Below, in pieces: positions 60,181-64,000 of a stretch of DNA of 64,000 nt. Each line of letters starts with the position of its first letter. Position 1 is the first letter of the stretch. Source of the DNA: Sipunculus nudus (taxonomy: Eukaryota > Annelida > Sipuncula > Golfingiida > Sipunculidae); the NCBI GenBank assembly GCA_026874595.1, contig CM049316.1, forward strand, positions 40,627,695 to 40,691,694, written 5' to 3'. A program made the position numbers and the translations under genes. The notes beneath the pieces were generated by a model. That model was not told the DNA's origin, did no database searches, and saw only the letters and a list, made by a program, of their open reading frames with translations.

Positions 60181-62960
60181 CCAGAGGAGCTCTCTGGAAA
60201 CGAACGCGGCAACGGCGGAGGAACCCGGTCAAAAACATAGTATCCACAAAACTTCGTTTTGGCGGGTACAAAAATACAGGTGGCTCCACCAGTCTGCAGA
60301 AACTAATAAAAACACTTACAAACATCAATATCCATGCAAAGAATCATGGTGATCTCCCCATTAGTTGTTCAGATACTTCAGCTTTTGTATCAAATTGTCC
60401 ATTATTCTGAGGGATACTTCGGAGTCCTATAGCTTGAATGATATGGGAAACAGAGACCTAATTTTAAGTGTCCACAGGCACTTTTCATGGGCCTTCTTGC
60501 ATGACAAGAATGAAGATTCTAGGTCCAGTTGTTGCGATTTGTACCCTGTTGACAGATAACCACATCTTTAAAGGTATCAAAAAAAGAGAAAATAAATCGT
60601 AAAAATTTGAAAAAAATAGAGGTGGCGCACCCAGTCTGCAGAAATTGATGGAACAGGTCATGTTCAATATGTATGCCGAAAATCATGACCATCAGTGTTG
60701 TAGTTATTGAGATACTGCAGTTTTTGTATCAAATTTTCAATTATTCTGGGGGGTAATTTGGAGCCATACAGCTTAAAGAATATGGGTAACAGAGACCTAA
60801 TTTCAGGTTTCCATGGAGACTTTCTATGGACCTCTCAGTGTGTCAAGAATGAAGATTCTAGGTCCAGTCTTTATGATTTGTGCCCTGTTAACAGCTGTTC
60901 ACATTTTTAAATTCGTGAAAAATCGAAAAATTCAGGTGGCGCCACCAGTCTGCAGGAAGTGATGGAACATCTCATGATCAATACGTATGCCAAAAATCAT
61001 GACCATCAGTCAAGTAGTTAAGGAGATATTGAAAATTTTGTATGAAATTTTTGACTTTTCTGGGGGGTACTTTGGGGCCCCATAGCTCGAAGGATATGGG
61101 TAACAGAGATCTAATTTATGGCTTCCACGGAGACTTTTAATAGGTTTCTCAGTGTGTCGAGAATGAAGATTCTAGGTCCAGTTTTAATGATTTGTGCCCT
61201 GTTAACAGATGTTCATAACTTTAAAGGTCTCAACAATAGAGAAAAAAATCGTAAAAAAACCCGAACAAATACAGGTGGTACCACCAGTCTGCAGAAACTG
61301 ATGAAACACTCCATGATCAATATCCATGAAAACAATTATGGTGATCTCTGCATTAGTTGTTCAGATACTTCAGCTTTTGTATCAAATTTTCCATTATTCT
61401 GAGCTGTACTTTGGAGTGCCATAGCTCAAAGGATATGGGTAACAGAGACCTAATTTCAGGTGTCCATGGAGACTTATCATGGGTCTCCCTGTGTGTCAAC
61501 AATGAAGATTCTAGGTCCAGTCCTTACGATTTGTACCCTGTTGACAGATAACTACATCCTGAAAGGTCTCGAAAATAGAGAAAAAAAATTGTGAAAATTT
61601 GAAAAAATACAGGTGGCACAACCAGTCTGCAGGTACTGATGAAACACCTCTTGATCAATATGTATGCCAAAAATCATGACCATCAGTGTTGTAGTTATTG
61701 AGATGTTGCAGTATGTTTTTATCAAATTTTCCATTATTCTGGGGGGTTATTGGGAGCCCCCCATAGCTCAAAGGATATGGGTAACAGAGACCTTATTTCA
61801 GGTTTCCATGGAGACTTTTTATGGACCTCTCAGTGTGTCAAGAATGAAGATTCTAGGTCCAGTCTTTATGATTTGTGCCCTGTTAACAGCTGTTCACATT
61901 TTTAAATTCGTGAAAAATCGAAAAATTCAGGTGGCGCCACCAGTCTGCAGGAAGTGATGGAACATCTCATGATCAATACGTATGCGAAAAATCATGACCA
62001 TCAGTCATGTAGTTAATGAGATATTGAAATTTTTGTATGAAATTTTTTACTTTTCTGGGGGGTACTTTGGGGCCCCATAGCTCGAAGGATATGGGTAACA
62101 GAGATCTAATTTATGGCTTCCACGGAGACTTTTAATAGGTTTCTCAGTGTGTCGAGAATGAAGATTCTAGGTCCAGCGGTTACGATTTGTGCCACGTTAA
62201 CAGATGACAGCATCTTTAAACGTCTCAAAAATAGAGGAAAAAATTGTAAAAAAATCGAAAAATACAGGTGGCGCCACCAGTCTGCAGGAACTTATGGAAC
62301 ATCTCATGATCAATATCTATGCCAAAAATCATGACCATCAGTGTTGTAGTTATTGAGATATTGAAGTTTTTGTATGAATTTTTTTACTATTCTGGGGGTA
62401 CTTTGGAGCCCTATAGCTCGAAAGATATGGGTAACAGAGACCTAATTTCTGGTTTCCAAGGAGATTTTTCATGGACCTCTCAGTGTATCAAGAATTAAGA
62501 TTCTAGGTCTAGGCTTTACGATTTGTGCCTTGTTAACAGATGTTCACATTTTTAAAGGTCTCAAAAATAGAGAAAAAAAATTTGTAAAAAATCGAAAAAT
62601 ACAGGTGGCGCCACCAGTCTGCAGGAAGTGATGGAACATCTCATGATCAATATGTATGCCAAAAATCATGACCATCAGTCAAGTAGTTAATGAGATATTG
62701 AAGTTTTTGTATGAAATTTTTTACTTTTCTGGGGGGGGGGGTACTTTGGGGCCCCATAGCTCGAAGGATATGGGTAACAGAGACCTAATTTCTGGTTTCC
62801 AAGGAGATTTTTCATGGACCTCTCAGAATCCCAAGTTACAAGGTTCTAGGTTCAGCGGTTACGATTTGTGCCTGGTTAACGGACGGACAGACGGACAGAC
62901 GGACGACGGACAAAGAGTGATCGCTATAGCTCAGATGACTTTCAGTCAGCTGAGCTAAAA
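60181..62960 (+). repeat. Module chain 2: about eight ~335-bp units ending in (GGAC)n and a hairpin
   Basis: GGTGGCGCCACCAGTCTGCA or a variant recurs at about 60278, 60622, 60935, 61274, 61611, 61930, 62267 and 62604. It is followed by AAAATCATGACCATCAGT, GATATGGGTAACAGAGACCT and AAGATTCTAGGTCCAG. The last unit ends in GGACGGACAGACGG and a hairpin (62928-62956). The plus frames of 60-100 codons within the chain recur with the repeat and I regard them as incidental. Confidence 0.9.
62928..62956. repeat. Terminal hairpin of the module chain
   Basis: AGCTCAG and GACT pair with AGTC and CTGAGCT around a TTC loop, with a 2x2 internal mismatch. AAAAAA follows directly. Confidence 0.75.
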
Positions 62961-63460
62961 AATCAGTTATTTAATCATACTGGTTTAAAAATGTAGATAT
63001 CCTCCGTGTATCATGCTAGAATATAGGTCAAACCAACAGTTTTTTTTTTCACTGGAGCTTATTTTTTTCAAATAATAATTTATATATTTTATTAATTAAA
63101 AGTTTATTTTTTTATTTAATTTTCTAAATCAAAGATTTATAATTAAAATTAGGCAAACAAAAAGTATAGATAAGGCAATTTGAACATATTTACAACTAAA
63201 TAATTTTAAAATGTGAAAATAGCAAATATTGAACACCCAGTATCTGAGATATATCAGCTTAAAGATAAAATATTTCAAACGATTTCTTTTTTTGCCAATC
63301 CAGTTTTTTTCATTCAACATATTTGAAATTACTGCTTCCATTGAATAATTGCTCATGCACTCACATGTATGCCGAAATCGATATGTTGCGCATGGGACTT
63401 GCAAACTAAAATGTTTAAGTCAATGGGGCAAATAAAGAGCATACTTTGACAACATAAGTT
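62961..63460. other. No recognisable gene
   Basis: Very AT-rich. A 91-codon minus-strand frame (63129-63404) is low-complexity and hydrophobic. Confidence 0.4.
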
Positions 63461-63488
63461 CTAAATATAACGATTAATCAGAATACTA

Positions 63489-63836
63489 TTGTTTTTTGTT
63501 TTTAATTTCGACAAACCCGGGGAACTACATAGCGGCAAGATCTCGAAGACGTGGCGGTGTAAATGTACACTAAGAAAAAACCAGGTGCCACCCGTTTTAC
63601 AAACGTGTTTGGTAAATGGGCGTGATTCTGGGGTGACGTCCGGGTCCCACTCGGAATACTTAGGTTCATCTTCAGGTGGTCCCGAGAATATACGAATTCG
63701 GCCGAGGAGTTCCCAGTGGTCCGAGTCCATGCGGCCAGCCATGTTTGTATACAGTGGTTTCCTCAAGGCCGCTGAAATAGCGTACCGGATGAACAAGCAA
63801 ATGCAGGGGCCTATCATCTATATCAATAGATCTTGA
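63489..63836 (+). other. Less AT-rich patch open on both strands; unassigned
   Basis: A 115-codon plus-strand frame overlaps a 118-codon minus-strand frame (63461-63817). Neither shows a family motif that I recognise. The composition differs from the AT-rich flanks, so an exon or a fragment of a transposon coding region is possible. It abuts a dispersed repeat end at 63898. Confidence 0.25.
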
Positions 63837-63897
63837 CCCTATCCTGAGGCTTGGTACCCTAATGTCGCAAGCTGGGTGTGGGTACAAATTAAAACCT

Positions 63898-64000
63898 GGT
63901 TATTATCCCCTCAGTGACATAGGCGATATGAAAATAAATAATTTTTAATGTACATATAATTTTGAGTGATTTTTCCGTTTTTTTACCGAGCACAGCCGAA
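63898..64000 (-). repeat. Dispersed repeat end, inverted partner of 17253-17370; runs off the window
   Basis: CAGTGACATAGGCGATATGA...TAATTTTGAGTGATTTTTCC...ACCGAGCACAGCCGAA is the reverse complement of the 17.25-kb copy. Its outer end coincides with the window edge, so full length is unknown. Confidence 0.85.

Noticed and set aside
60365-62958. Several similar 60-100 codon proteins in a row
   Set aside because: The frames recur with the ~335-bp module, begin and end at arbitrary places, and decay with it.

Overview
This window looks like AT-rich, gene-poor nuclear DNA from a marine invertebrate, most likely a mollusc or another lophotrochozoan. That assignment is an inference. It rests on the single recognisable coding exon, which ends at a eukaryotic splice donor, and on the repeats: tRNA-derived SINE-like units, DNA-transposon MITEs, GGAC-ended repeat chains, and long TA, CA and ATT microsatellites. 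I see no bacterial gene organisation, no rRNA, no intact transposase, no CRISPR and no intact virus.

The only gene I can support is on the minus strand at 46802-47468. It is a first coding exon with a signal peptide, three cysteines and four N-glycosylation sequons, ending at a clean GTAAGG donor. It most resembles the extracellular Cache-type N-terminus of the GPR158/GPR179 orphan class C receptor group. No later exon could be recognised to its left, so most of 1-46801 may be its first intron.

Layout. 1-8.1 kb is AT-rich sequence with a decayed LINE reverse transcriptase and two small hairpins. 8.1-24.3 kb is scattered old repeats, a 39-bp minisatellite, a TIR element with TTA target duplications, and ATT/TA microsatellites. 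25.0-27.6 kb is a 55-bp dimeric array followed by a decayed repeat field. 28.2-29.5 kb is a hAT-like non-autonomous element directly followed by a member of a ~370-400 bp dispersed family that has six copies here. 31.4-37.2 kb is minisatellite country, with a 31-bp array of about 49 units, a decayed field, and a 35-bp array with a MITE of the 19.2 kb family between its two blocks. 37.9-41.2 kb holds TA tracts and a duplicated ~240-bp segment separated by a second, short copy of the 31-bp array and its unique tail. 44.4-45.6 kb has a SINE and another decayed minisatellite. 46.8-47.5 kb is the exon. 48.8-56 kb is dispersed repeats plus a pogo/Tigger-like TIR element. 57.0-58.2 kb has a MITE-like remnant and three tandem SINE-like units. 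58.7-62.96 kb is a 4.3-kb chain of related modules punctuated by the palindrome GGTGGCGCCACC. The right edge is part of a repeat whose inverted copy lies at 17.25 kb.

The genes do not form a pathway: there is one exon. The content worth attention is repeat architecture. No undescribed functional system could be demonstrated. The best leads are the duplicated satellite-plus-tail segment, the palindrome-punctuated module chain and the tandem tRNA-like units.
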